Shown here one piece after another: positions 1 to 7,730 of a stretch of 8,352 nt of DNA. The stretch lies in contig JAHHTR010000094.1 in NCBI GenBank assembly GCA_020024515.1, positions 1-8,352 of the forward strand, given 5' to 3'. Each line of letters begins with the position of its first letter. Positions within the stretch are counted from its first letter, which is position 1. The DNA is from Angelakisella sp. (GTDB taxonomy: Bacteria; Bacillota; Clostridia; Oscillospirales; Ruminococcaceae). Both the position numbers and the translations under genes were made by a program. The notes below the pieces were generated by a model. It saw only the letters and a list, made by a program, of their open reading frames with translations, ran no database searches and was not told the origin of the DNA.

Positions 1-1
1 G

Positions 2-1057
2 TACTTTAAAGATTATGATATAAGCAATAATGATAATAAGGTTTTAACATATAGCCATAATGAGATTTTTCCATTTATACAAACTGTTTTGGAAGAAAAT
101 TCAGATGGCTATGTGGTAGATACTTTTTCAAAAGGTAGGGTAATTTTTATAGGTTGTGTTAATGATAATAACCAAAATTCAATAGTATATAATATGATGA
201 ATATACAAGAGAAATTAAAGGAAAAAGTTGACAAAGTAAATATCTGTTTGGGAAATACTTATGATGACTTTTTGGAAATTCCAAAATCATATCTTGATGC
301 TTCACTTGCTGTGGATTATAGGTTTATCAAAGGAAATAACACAATTATTGAGAGCAGAAACTTGCCGATAAATCAAGAATTTGAAAGAATGTATCCAAAG
401 ACTTTATTTGAACAAATACAGTTTTATTTAAAGTCAGGTGATATGGATAAACTTTATGATACATTAAATCAATTTACTGTATATATAAAGACAGAAGATT
501 TACCGCTATACTATATCAAAGGATTGTGTTATCAATTAATTAATATGATTTCTGAAATTGTGGAAAAAATTAATTTGCAAATTAATACACAAAAAAACAA
601 ATTATCTTATGCTTGTGTTTTGATAAATTATGATACGGTAGAAGAACTTGTAAATGCAATTCAAAATATTGCAAATAATATTAATATGTATATTAAAGAG
701 AATGAAGAAAAAAACGGTAATCCAACAATAATTAAAATTAAGAACTTTATTAATGATAATGCTTTTAATCAGAATTTTTCAGTACAACTATTGGCTGATG
801 AGTTTAATATGTCAATTTCATCTATCAGCTCATTTGTAAAATATCACACAGGTACAACAATTTTAGAATATATAACACAAATTCGTATGAATGAAGCAAG
901 GCGATTACTCCTTACAAATAGATATACTGTAAATAAAATTACAGAAATGGTCGGTTATGTAAATGTAAGTAGTTTTATACGAAAGTTTAAACAATATTAT
1001 GGGTTTACTCCAAAAGAGTATATTAAACAAAATGAAGGGAATGTAATTGATGAGTAG
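2..1057 (+). CDS. AraC-family transcriptional regulator, C-terminal part (5' end outside window)
   Basis: The reading frame is open from base 2 with no stop and no convincing start (the TTG at 89 is an internal Leu codon), so only the last 351 residues are visible. Visible residues about 244-345 form the AraC/XylS DNA-binding domain. The first helix-turn-helix lies near 260-285 (LLADEFNMSISSISSFVK) and the second near 308-341 (ITEMVGYVNVSSFIRKFKQ, then YYGFTPKEY, the classic family signature). The part before it contains a stretch with IPKSYLDASLAVDYRFIKGN. This resembles the linker of large Gram-positive AraC proteins that carry an extracellular sensor between two membrane segments. That sensor half would lie left of the window, so a full length of roughly 700 or more residues is inferred. 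The stop overlaps the start of the lyase gene by 8 nt, so the two are probably co-transcribed, and the regulator plausibly senses GAG fragments and activates this locus. DNA-binding function is clear; the ligand is inference. Confidence 0.93.
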   Translation, partial: YFKDYDISNNDNKVLTYSHNEIFPFIQTVLEENSDGYVVDTFSKGRVIFIGCVNDNNQNSIVYNMMNIQEKLKEKVDKVNICLGNTYDDFLEIPKSYLDASLAVDYRFIKGNNTIIESRNLPINQEFERMYPKTLFEQIQFYLKSGDMDKLYDTLNQFTVYIKTEDLPLYYIKGLCYQLINMISEIVEKINLQINTQKNKLSYACVLINYDTVEELVNAIQNIANNINMYIKENEEKNGNPTIIKIKNFINDNAFNQNFSVQLLADEFNMSISSISSFVKYHTGTTILEYITQIRMNEARRLLLTNRYTVNKITEMVGYVNVSSFIRKFKQYYGFTPKEYIKQNEGNVIDE

Positions 1058-4000
1058 AATATATAGTTTTGAAAATGGTATACCACAAAATATATTATCA
1101 GACAGTAAGATTGATATTTCAACTAAACATTACAAAGATGGCAAAAGCTCACTTGAATGGAATATAGCAAAAACAAGCGTTTTGGAAATTGATACCGAAA
1201 TAAATTTTGAAGAATATGATCCAAATGCTATCTCAAAGGCAATTTCAAGTTTTGTATTTTGGATATATCAAGAAAAACCAATAAAAGAAAAACTGAAAAT
1301 TTCTTTTTATAAAAATGGGAAAGAGCAATGCTTTTTTGAAATGGGAATGGATTTTACCGGTTGGCGTACAGTATGGGTTCCTTTTGAAAATATGCAAGGA
1401 AAACCTGTTGAAAATATGGATAAATTAGTATTTACTTTAAATACTGAAACAGACCATACAGTATATATCGACCAAATTATACCTATGGTAAAGATTGATG
1501 CCCGTCACCAAGTACGCGACAGACAAGTGCCATTTGTAAATAAAGGTGCGGATACTGCTGTTAATAGTCACTGGATGAGTCTTTGTTTATTTTCTGAACT
1601 ATATGATACTCAGATAAACAGTATTAAAGACTTTGTGGTATCAGATGAAGATAAAGCAATATTTAAAGTTTTAGAAGATAGATTTGAAAGTGTTTTAATG
1701 GAGCATAGTACCTATCCGTTAAACAGCAATACTCTGCTTACATGGGAAGATATTGATGATCTAAAAGCAAATTACAATCTGTTTAAAATAAAAAAAGAAA
1801 ATGGTATGGTAACAGGCGTTACCATAAATTCCCGTTATCATGAGGCTGCATATCCCAGTGACAATAAAGAAGAACTTCAACAACTGACAAATGCAATAGA
1901 TATTACATTTTGTGGTAAATGGATGTTGGAAGCTGCATATATGTGGCAAGTGGCAACAGATACTCAAAAGAAAATAATAGAAGATATGTACATTAATGTT
2001 ATGTTGCATTTGATAGACCAAGGTTGGGATAATGGTAGTGGAATGGGAACAGTACACCATTTGGGCTATCCTATGCGTACATACTATAATTCGATATATT
2101 TAATGAGAGAACCATTAAAGAGAAATGGATTACTGCAAAAAGTAAGTGATATTGTTAAATGGTACTCAGGTGTCGGAAGAATTTTGAAACCTGATGAAGA
2201 ACTTATTGGTGAAAGCTTAGACGTATTCAACACGCTCTTGTTTGGTATGATAGTTTCTGTTTTGACAGAAGAAAATATATGCAAAAAGGACTTGTTACTG
2301 AAAAAGATAAAAAATTGGTTGGATATATCACTAAATCCTGCCCCGGGACTTGAAGGCCCACTGAAAATAGATGGCTCAACATTCCATCATGCGAAGCACT
2401 ATCCTGCATATACTTTGGGCGGATTTAACGGAATTACACCGGTTGTCTATATGCTCAGCAAAACAAAATATGCTATTGATGACGTTTCACATAATTTGCT
2501 TAGAAAAGCACTGTTTACAATGCGTTTTTATTGTAATCACTTTGTATGGCCTGTGGCTATGTCTGCAAGACACCCTGTCGGTGATGGTGACAGAGGTTCT
2601 ATAAGTACACTTGAACCATTCTACTATATGTCACTTGCAGGTGAACCGAGTAGTGATACTAAGTATGATGATAAAATGGTTGGAGTACTTCTACGTTTGG
2701 CGAAGCATACTAATTTCCCACGTGCCGATAGATTTATAAAAGAAGGCTTTGCTCCAGAACAAACACCTAACGGAAACATAGCATTAAGTTATGGTTGTTC
2801 TTCACTGCATAGACGTGGTGAATGGCTTGCAAGTGTTTGTGGACACAGCAGATATATATGGGGCAATGAAACCTATGTTGCAAATAATCTATATGGCAGA
2901 TATGTTGCTTATGGTAATTTGCAAATACTAGGAAATGGGGATATAATTGATAATAAGCACAGTGGATATGTTCAAGAGGGTTGGGATTGGAACTTTTGGC
3001 CAGGTACAACAACAGTTGCCTTGCCACTAAACGAAATGCGTTCCAATGTTTGTAATGTTGACAGATTCAGTGGTTTTGAAGAAATGCTTATTTCAGATGA
3101 GCTATTTGTAGGTGGTGCGAATATTGACGGTGAAAATGGTGTATTTGCAATGAAACTTCATTCTCACGCAAAATATGATGCAACGCAAAGAGCAAATAAA
3201 TCATATTTCTTCTTTAATAATAAGATAGTTTGTATAGGTACCGGAATAGAAAACAAGAACAGCAACGGTAATACATATACAACACTTTTCCAAAACTATT
3301 TGCTACATGATAATGACCCTATATATATAAATAAAAATAAAAAAGTGGCACTTAATTACAGTGAAACTTTTGAGGATGCAAACTATATATACGATAATTG
3401 TAGAAATGCTTATTATATCCCCAATAATCAAAAGGTTACAGTTACAAGACTTTTGCAAACATCTTTTGACCAAAATACAGATAAAAAGACATCTAATCTA
3501 TTTGCAAAGGCATTGATAGAACATGGTACAATGCCAAAAGACGCAAGCTATGAGTATTGTATATTCCCTTCACAAGATAGAAGTGAAGTTCTGCCAAGTC
3601 AAGCAGATATGGAAAAAGTTTACAGAGTTTGTGAAAAGACAAATGATTTACACTGTGTATATGATATTGAAAGTAATACTTATGCTTATGTATTTTGGAA
3701 TAATGAAGTAAATACAAATTATGCAAATGTTATTGATGTATCAACACCTATGCTTGTTATGGAAAAAGAAACAGGCAAAGACCTTACATTAAGTATTTGT
3801 GATCCTGATTTGAGACTTTACGAAGGACAGGAAGAAGACCAACTTGACGAAAATGGACTACAAAAAGAAGTTAGTTTATATTCAAGAAAATGGTTGAGAA
3901 AATACTCAATACCAAAATCAATATCTGTTTCTTTGAGTGGAAAATGGTCATTAAAAGATACAAATAATGATACTGTAAAGCTTGAAGTACAAGATGACAA

Positions 4001-4064
4001 AACTATTGTTTCTCTTGTTTCTACTGATGGCTTAACATATCAATTAAGTTTAGAGAAACTTTAA
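1050..4064 (+). CDS. Chondroitinase ABC I-type polysaccharide lyase (PL8-like), no signal peptide
   Basis: This 1004-residue protein matches Proteus chondroitin sulfate ABC lyase I in architecture and motifs along its whole length. That family cleaves chondroitin/dermatan sulfate (and some hyaluronan) by beta-elimination, leaving 4,5-unsaturated uronate ends. The N-terminal carbohydrate-binding-like beta domain spans about 1-165 (FTGWR, then IDQI near its end), followed by an alpha/alpha toroid (about 165-545), a large beta-sandwich and a C-terminal beta domain with PKDASYEY at 829-836. By motif alignment the catalytic residues are His447 and Tyr454 (FHHAKHYPAY), Arg507 (SARHP) and Glu643 (QEGWDWN), matching His501, Tyr508, Arg560 and Glu653 of the Proteus enzyme. 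NETYVANNLYGRY (606-618) is also family-typical. ATG at 1050 is preferred over the TTG at 1047 because GAAGGG at 1034-1039 is better spaced from it. The N-terminus (MSRIYSFENG) has no hydrophobic segment, so the enzyme is predicted cytoplasmic, unlike the secreted family members. Exact substrate range (chondroitin, dermatan, hyaluronan) cannot be read from sequence. Confidence 0.93.
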   Translation: MSRIYSFENGIPQNILSDSKIDISTKHYKDGKSSLEWNIAKTSVLEIDTEINFEEYDPNAISKAISSFVFWIYQEKPIKEKLKISFYKNGKEQCFFEMGMDFTGWRTVWVPFENMQGKPVENMDKLVFTLNTETDHTVYIDQIIPMVKIDARHQVRDRQVPFVNKGADTAVNSHWMSLCLFSELYDTQINSIKDFVVSDEDKAIFKVLEDRFESVLMEHSTYPLNSNTLLTWEDIDDLKANYNLFKIKKENGMVTGVTINSRYHEAAYPSDNKEELQQLTNAIDITFCGKWMLEAAYMWQVATDTQKKIIEDMYINVMLHLIDQGWDNGSGMGTVHHLGYPMRTYYNSIYLMREPLKRNGLLQKVSDIVKWYSGVGRILKPDEELIGESLDVFNTLLFGMIVSVLTEENICKKDLLLKKIKNWLDISLNPAPGLEGPLKIDGSTFHHAKHYPAYTLGGFNGITPVVYMLSKTKYAIDDVSHNLLRKALFTMRFYCNHFVWPVAMSARHPVGDGDRGSISTLEPFYYMSLAGEPSSDTKYDDKMVGVLLRLAKHTNFPRADRFIKEGFAPEQTPNGNIALSYGCSSLHRRGEWLASVCGHSRYIWGNETYVANNLYGRYVAYGNLQILGNGDIIDNKHSGYVQEGWDWNFWPGTTTVALPLNEMRSNVCNVDRFSGFEEMLISDELFVGGANIDGENGVFAMKLHSHAKYDATQRANKSYFFFNNKIVCIGTGIENKNSNGNTYTTLFQNYLLHDNDPIYINKNKKVALNYSETFEDANYIYDNCRNAYYIPNNQKVTVTRLLQTSFDQNTDKKTSNLFAKALIEHGTMPKDASYEYCIFPSQDRSEVLPSQADMEKVYRVCEKTNDLHCVYDIESNTYAYVFWNNEVNTNYANVIDVSTPMLVMEKETGKDLTLSICDPDLRLYEGQEEDQLDENGLQKEVSLYSRKWLRKYSIPKSISVSLSGKWSLKDTNNDTVKLEVQDDKTIVSLVSTDGLTYQLSLEKL

Positions 4065-4076
4065 TGAAATAAAAAC

Positions 4077-4117
4077 TAAGGCTATAATTGCAAGATATTT
4101 TTGTAATTATAGCTTTA
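4077..4117 (+). promoter_or_regulatory. 17-bp intercistronic stem-loop between lyase and sulfatase
   Basis: Bases 4077-4093 pair with 4101-4117 over 17 positions (15 Watson-Crick, 2 G-U) around a 7-nt loop, GATATTT. On the + strand the 3' arm is followed by CTTGAAAG rather than a U tract, so it is a poor intrinsic terminator in the direction of the operon. Read on the - strand it is followed by GTTTTTATTT, but no - strand gene ends there. It starts 13 nt after the lyase stop and ends 5 nt before the sulfatase ribosome-binding site. It is most simply an mRNA-stabilising or partial-attenuation element that sets the ratio of lyase to sulfatase. The role is inference. Confidence 0.65.
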
Positions 4118-4122
4118 CTTGA

Positions 4123-4129
4123 AAGAAGG
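4123..4129 (+). promoter_or_regulatory. Ribosome-binding site fixing the sulfatase start
   Basis: AAGAAGG lies 7 nt before the ATG at 4137. It supports MNKKMNILFILSDDQG as the N-terminus rather than the in-frame TTG at 4119, which lies upstream of this site. Confidence 0.8.
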
Positions 4130-4136
4130 TATTTTT

Positions 4137-5627
4137 ATGAACAAAAAAATGAATATACTTTTTATATTGTCAGATGACCAAGGTGCATGGTCAATGCGAT
4201 GTGCCGGAAATGATGATATATTTACACCGAACCTTGATTTACTTAGTCAAGAAGGTGTGCGCTATGAGAACTTTTTTTGTGCAAGTCCTGTTTGTTCTCC
4301 TGCTCGTGCATCTATTGTTACAGGTGAAATTCCATCAGCGCATGGTGTACATGATTGGATAGATGGTGGAAATTTGACTACTGCTGATTATCCATATATG
4401 GAAGGACAACCTCATTTTAGAAAAAACGATGTGGCGATAGATTATCTTGCAGGCAAAAAAACATATATAGAACATCTTGCTGAAAATGGTTACAGATGTG
4501 GATTAAGTGGTAAGTGGCACTTGGGCGACAATCCAAAACAAAGAAAAGGTTTTGAAAAATGGTTTACCATTCCAACAGGCGGAAGTCATTATTATCACTG
4601 TGAAACAGTAGAAAACAATGAATTTAAGACAAATGATGGAAAATATATAACAGATATTATAACAGATAAGGCTCTTGAATATATAGACGATTTTAGTAAG
4701 GGCGAAGAACCGTTTTATCTAAGTTTACACTATACAGCACCACATGGCCCATGGAATGAGGAAAATCACCCAAAACCATATTTGGACTTGTATAGAAATT
4801 GTCAATTTAAGTCTGTTCCTAATTTGCACTATAATATAAATCAAATGAATCATGCTTTTGTACCAAAATCAAGAGAAGAAAGAGACAATAACTTGCGTGG
4901 TTATTTTGCGGCAATAACATCTATGGATTATAACATAGGCAGAGTTATTGAAAAATTAAAACAACTTGATTTATATGAAAATACGGTTATTATTTTTACT
5001 GCTGATAATGGTATGAATATGGGACATCATGGAGTATGGGGCAAAGGTAACGGTACATATCCTCCAAATATGTATGATGAATCAGTAAAAGTGCCATTTA
5101 TTATCAAAGGACCATTTATAGATAAAAAAGGTTATGTAAATAAATCTTTGCACTCTCATTATGATTTGTATCAAACAATTTTGGAGATGGCAGAAATTGA
5201 ATATACAAACAATGAACTCCAACCGGGTAAAAGCTTTTATAAAGAGCTTGTAAATAATAAAGAGAGCGAAAGTGATGTTGTAATTTTTGATGAATATGCA
5301 ATAATACATATGTTTAGAGACGAAAAGTATAAATTCATTAAAAACCACAAAAATAGTGAAGAAATATTTTATGATTTAACAACAGATCCGGAGGAATGTT
5401 ATAATTTAATCAATTCACCAAAATACCTTGATATAATAAATGAATTTAGAGCAAAAGAAGACGAATGGTTCAAAAAATATTCGGTAGAAAAACTTTCAGG
5501 TAAAGCTATCCATACATCGGGTGGTGGACAAAAAAATTATTGTTACTTGGAAGGTAGCTTTGATACTGATATTCATTTTGTTTATGATGTTAAAGATGAT
5601 GACTACAAGAGAAGTTTGAACAATTAA
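4137..5627 (+). CDS. Formylglycine-dependent sulfatase (type I, Cys-type), predicted cytoplasmic
   Basis: This 496-residue protein belongs to the alkaline-phosphatase-like S1 sulfatases, which hydrolyse sulfate esters; here probably sulfates on GAG oligosaccharides made by the adjacent lyase. Cys53 in CSPAR (53-57) is the residue converted to formylglycine, and Arg57 completes the C-x-P-x-R signature. Metal ligands are seen in SDDQG (Asp13, Asp14) and TADNG (Asp290, Asn291). GKWHLG (Lys126, His128), TAPHGPW (His203) and HGVWGKG (Lys303) are the usual active-site and sulfate-binding residues. Length is normal for the family. The N-terminus begins directly with the first beta strand, so there is no signal peptide, whereas many GAG sulfatases of Bacteroidetes are exported. 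A Cys-type sulfatase in an anaerobe normally needs the radical-SAM maturase anSME, which is not in this window. The gene lies 72 nt after the lyase and is probably in the same transcript. Positional specificity (2-O, 4-O or 6-O) cannot be assigned from motifs. Confidence 0.92.
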   Translation: MNKKMNILFILSDDQGAWSMRCAGNDDIFTPNLDLLSQEGVRYENFFCASPVCSPARASIVTGEIPSAHGVHDWIDGGNLTTADYPYMEGQPHFRKNDVAIDYLAGKKTYIEHLAENGYRCGLSGKWHLGDNPKQRKGFEKWFTIPTGGSHYYHCETVENNEFKTNDGKYITDIITDKALEYIDDFSKGEEPFYLSLHYTAPHGPWNEENHPKPYLDLYRNCQFKSVPNLHYNINQMNHAFVPKSREERDNNLRGYFAAITSMDYNIGRVIEKLKQLDLYENTVIIFTADNGMNMGHHGVWGKGNGTYPPNMYDESVKVPFIIKGPFIDKKGYVNKSLHSHYDLYQTILEMAEIEYTNNELQPGKSFYKELVNNKESESDVVIFDEYAIIHMFRDEKYKFIKNHKNSEEIFYDLTTDPEECYNLINSPKYLDIINEFRAKEDEWFKKYSVEKLSGKAIHTSGGGQKNYCYLEGSFDTDIHFVYDVKDDDYKRSLNN

Positions 5628-5642
5628 TTTTATTAAATTTAG

Positions 5643-5685
5643 AAAGGCTTGATATCTGTAATTTTCAGATATCAAGCCTTTTGTA
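5643..5685 (+). terminator. Rho-independent terminator of the AraC-lyase-sulfatase operon
   Basis: A perfect 16-bp stem (5643-5658 with 5666-5681; arm AAAGGCTTGATATCTG) closes a 7-nt loop TAATTTT and runs into TTTT, starting 15 nt after the sulfatase stop. It sits between convergent genes. Read on the - strand the same stem is followed by a weaker CTAAATTT run, so it may also terminate the aldolase-SIS transcript, whose stop is 84 nt away. Confidence 0.88.
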
Positions 5686-5764
5686 ATAAAATATGACCCC
5701 ATAGAGAATTTTGATGAGGCACTCTATATGGTAAATAACACTAGGGATTTATATAAATATTTAA

Positions 5765-6820
5765 TTATTTCTCCAAAACAATAGCTTGTGTTAGGTGGCG
5801 AGGATTATCCGCGTCAATGTTTTTTTGTTCAGCAATATAGTAACCGATAAATTGACCTATAAAGCCGATAAGAGCAGCATTTTGTTGTGCGTTGTAGCTA
5901 CAACCCATTTCCAAATGGTAGTCAGCATCTTTCATACATTCAGTTACACCATCACCAAGAACAGCTGTAACAGCTCCGTAACTCTTCATTTGTGAAAGAA
6001 GTGCCGCATCTTCTTTCATTGTATCAGGGTGCGCAAGTGTTAGAATAAGTGTATTTTCGTCAACCAAGCTCATTGGACCATGACGATATTCCATACCGTA
6101 ATAAGCCTCAGAATTTGTTAATCCCATTTCCTTCATTTTATTCATACATTCATTAGCAACACCGTAGTATATGCCTTGACCAAGTGTGATAAATAGATTT
6201 AGATTGCTGTGTTCCTCAACAATTTTCTTTGCAAGATTGTCCATAGAAGCAAGAAGACGTTTCGCATGAGCCGGGTAGTCTTTCATTTGCTCTATTTCTT
6301 CATGACGGCCTGCTGCGTACATAGATAGTATTACTGATAGGTAAACCATACTTGTAAAACTGCGTGTCATGATAACACTGTCTTCCGCTGTATCAGGAGA
6401 CAGTATGTAGTTGTCGTTATATAGCTTTGAATCAGCATCACAAGTAATTGAAAGAGTTGTTACATTAGGATATGTGCGAGCTTTTTCGATTGCCATACGA
6501 ACTTCTGTTGTATAACTCTTTCTTGTAATTGGAAGTACAAGTACACGTTTGCCTTTTAGATAAACTTCAGGGAAGAAGTATAGTTCTGAACAGCAAACAG
6601 CCTTTGCAGGTGTGTTATTGTAAGTCATCCAAGCATGAGCGGCAGTTTGAGCAAGATATAGACTTGTACCGCAACCTGTAAATATTAGCTCATCGTATTC
6701 TTTTTCAAATACTTTATCAAGTGTTGACATTATCTCAGGCAAAGTGTTGTTGATTGCAGCAAAAGACACGTCTTGATTATAAATTTCACTATAAGTAAGA
6801 GAACTGTTCTTTTTTTTCAT
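5765..6820 (-). CDS. SIS-domain sugar-phosphate isomerase/deaminase, AgaS-like
   Basis: This 351-residue protein has two SIS (sugar isomerase) domains and no glutaminase domain, so it is not a full glucosamine-6-P synthase. Family-typical segments are TGCGTSLYLAQ (48-58), EDSVIMTRSFTSM (146-158), YYGMEYRHGPMSLVDE (240-255) and the C-terminal DNPRHLTQ (338-345). The best match is the AgaS-type group, which converts galactosamine-6-P to tagatose-6-P plus ammonia. This suits a GalNAc-yielding GAG locus and the tagatose-bisphosphate-type aldolase directly upstream. Two oddities are visible. The phosphate-binding loop of the first SIS domain, usually S-R-S-G-E-T-T-E, reads T-R-K-S-Y-T-T-E (99-106). 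The lysine used by GlmS near the C-terminus is Gln345, which I recall also being Gln in AgaS. The start is secure: AAGGAG (6835-6830) lies 9 nt upstream of the ATG. It is second in the - strand operon, 55 nt after the aldolase. Other options are a fructosamine deglycase or another ketose/aldose isomerase. Confidence 0.85.
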   Translation of the reverse strand: MKKKNSSLTYSEIYNQDVSFAAINNTLPEIMSTLDKVFEKEYDELIFTGCGTSLYLAQTAAHAWMTYNNTPAKAVCCSELYFFPEVYLKGKRVLVLPITRKSYTTEVRMAIEKARTYPNVTTLSITCDADSKLYNDNYILSPDTAEDSVIMTRSFTSMVYLSVILSMYAAGRHEEIEQMKDYPAHAKRLLASMDNLAKKIVEEHSNLNLFITLGQGIYYGVANECMNKMKEMGLTNSEAYYGMEYRHGPMSLVDENTLILTLAHPDTMKEDAALLSQMKSYGAVTAVLGDGVTECMKDADYHLEMGCSYNAQQNAALIGFIGQFIGYYIAEQKNIDADNPRHLTQAIVLEK

Positions 6821-6875
6821 TATATTTTACTCCTTTTTTAGTTTTTATATTGCTTATTTACTATTTATTGTTTAG

Positions 6876-7730
6876 TTAAGCTTTGCCTTCTGAACCTGAA
6901 AGTCTAATGATATTCTTTACATCTTCTACAAGAGCATTGCTTGCATATTGGCTAAGTTTCCATGAATGACCTTGGTGATTAAGATTTTTAAGACCTTCTT
7001 CGTAGTGTTGAACGTATTTATAACGAATTTCAGTACCAAAGTTGATTTTTGCAACACCGATGTTTATTGCCTCTTTGATAACTTCTTCTTTCATTCCAGT
7101 GCAACCGTGAAGAACGAATGGAATATCTGTAAATTCACGAACTTTTCTCAGTACGTCAAGTTTTATATCTGGTTCACCTTTATAATAACCATGAGCATTA
7201 CCAATACCAATAGCCAGTGTATCAGGATTACATAGAGATAAGAATCGTCTTACTTGTTCAGGGTCAGCAATGTTTTTATTTTCCATTACACTGCCTTCGT
7301 TATCCAAACGTTGTAGTTCACCGATTTCTGCTTCAACAGGAATATCAAATGCATGCGCAACTTTTACAACACTTTCTGTCATAGCCGCATTTTCTTCAAC
7401 AGCATAAGTTGAACCGTCTATCATTACAGAAGTAAAGCCAAGTTTAAGAGCTTTCATACAGATATCAAAGTCACTACCATGGTCTAGGTGGATAGATACA
7501 GGAACAGAAACTTTGTTTGCACACCATTTAGCAACATTTACAAAGAAATCGTGTCCGGAAAATTCACCGGTAGACACATAGTGAGCCAAGATAATAGGAG
7601 ATTGCATTTCTTCGGCTGCTTTACATATAGCCATAATTATATCATAGTTTCCGCCTTGAGTATTGATAGCAGGAATAGCATAGCCGTTTTTTGCGGCTTT
7701 TTTCATCTGTTCTAAGTTTGTAGTCAACAT
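6876..7730 (-). CDS. Class II fructose/tagatose-bisphosphate aldolase (GatY/KbaY-like)
   Basis: This 284-residue zinc-dependent aldolase cleaves a ketose 1,6-bisphosphate into dihydroxyacetone phosphate and glyceraldehyde-3-phosphate in the cytoplasm. Numbering from ATG 7730, the motifs are IHLDHG (81-85: His81, catalytic Asp83, zinc His84), VMIDGS, VEAEIGE (Glu135), GNAHGYYKGEP (zinc His180), LHGCTG (zinc His208) and KINFGTE. The positions match those of E. coli GatY (Asp82, His83, His180, His208) almost exactly. The C-terminal SGSEGKA resembles the GCEGRA end of GatY, which together with the SIS neighbour favours tagatose-1,6-bisphosphate; fructose-1,6-bisphosphate cannot be excluded. The phosphate-binding loop reads HGCTG instead of the usual HGGSG or HGASG. 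ATG 7730 is chosen over the in-frame TTG at 7739 because GAGGT (7745-7741) is about 10 nt from the ATG but only 1 nt from the TTG. It is first in the operon with the SIS gene, transcribed from the promoter at 7905-7877. Confidence 0.92.
   Translation of the reverse strand: MLTTNLEQMKKAAKNGYAIPAINTQGGNYDIIMAICKAAEEMQSPIILAHYVSTGEFSGHDFFVNVAKWCANKVSVPVSIHLDHGSDFDICMKALKLGFTSVMIDGSTYAVEENAAMTESVVKVAHAFDIPVEAEIGELQRLDNEGSVMENKNIADPEQVRRFLSLCNPDTLAIGIGNAHGYYKGEPDIKLDVLRKVREFTDIPFVLHGCTGMKEEVIKEAINIGVAKINFGTEIRYKYVQHYEEGLKNLNHQGHSWKLSQYASNALVEDVKNIIRLSGSEGKA

Noticed and set aside
89..1057. TTG at 89 as the start of the AraC gene
   Set aside because: The frame is open to the left edge, there is no ribosome-binding site before it, and the preceding residues continue the domain, so it is an internal codon of a truncated gene.
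1761..4000. Several 60-99 codon open frames on both strands inside the lyase gene
   Set aside because: They are shadows of a clearly conserved 1004-residue enzyme, rich in His, Cys and Phe runs from antisense reading, with no family resemblance or ribosome-binding sites.
4119..4136. TTG 4119 start giving the sulfatase six extra residues
   Set aside because: The ribosome-binding site AAGAAGG (4123-4129) lies inside that extension and is correctly placed only for ATG 4137.
5698..5730. Possible separate terminator for the SIS gene (ATAGAG 5701-5706 with CTCTAT 5722-5727)
   Set aside because: Only 6 bp plus a bulged GG/CC with a 15-nt loop and no T tract on the - strand; the strong stem at 5643-5681 is a better shared terminator.
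5765..6820. SIS protein as glucosamine-6-phosphate synthase (GlmS)
   Set aside because: It lacks the N-terminal glutaminase domain with its initial Cys, and the catalytic lysine near the C-terminus is Gln345.
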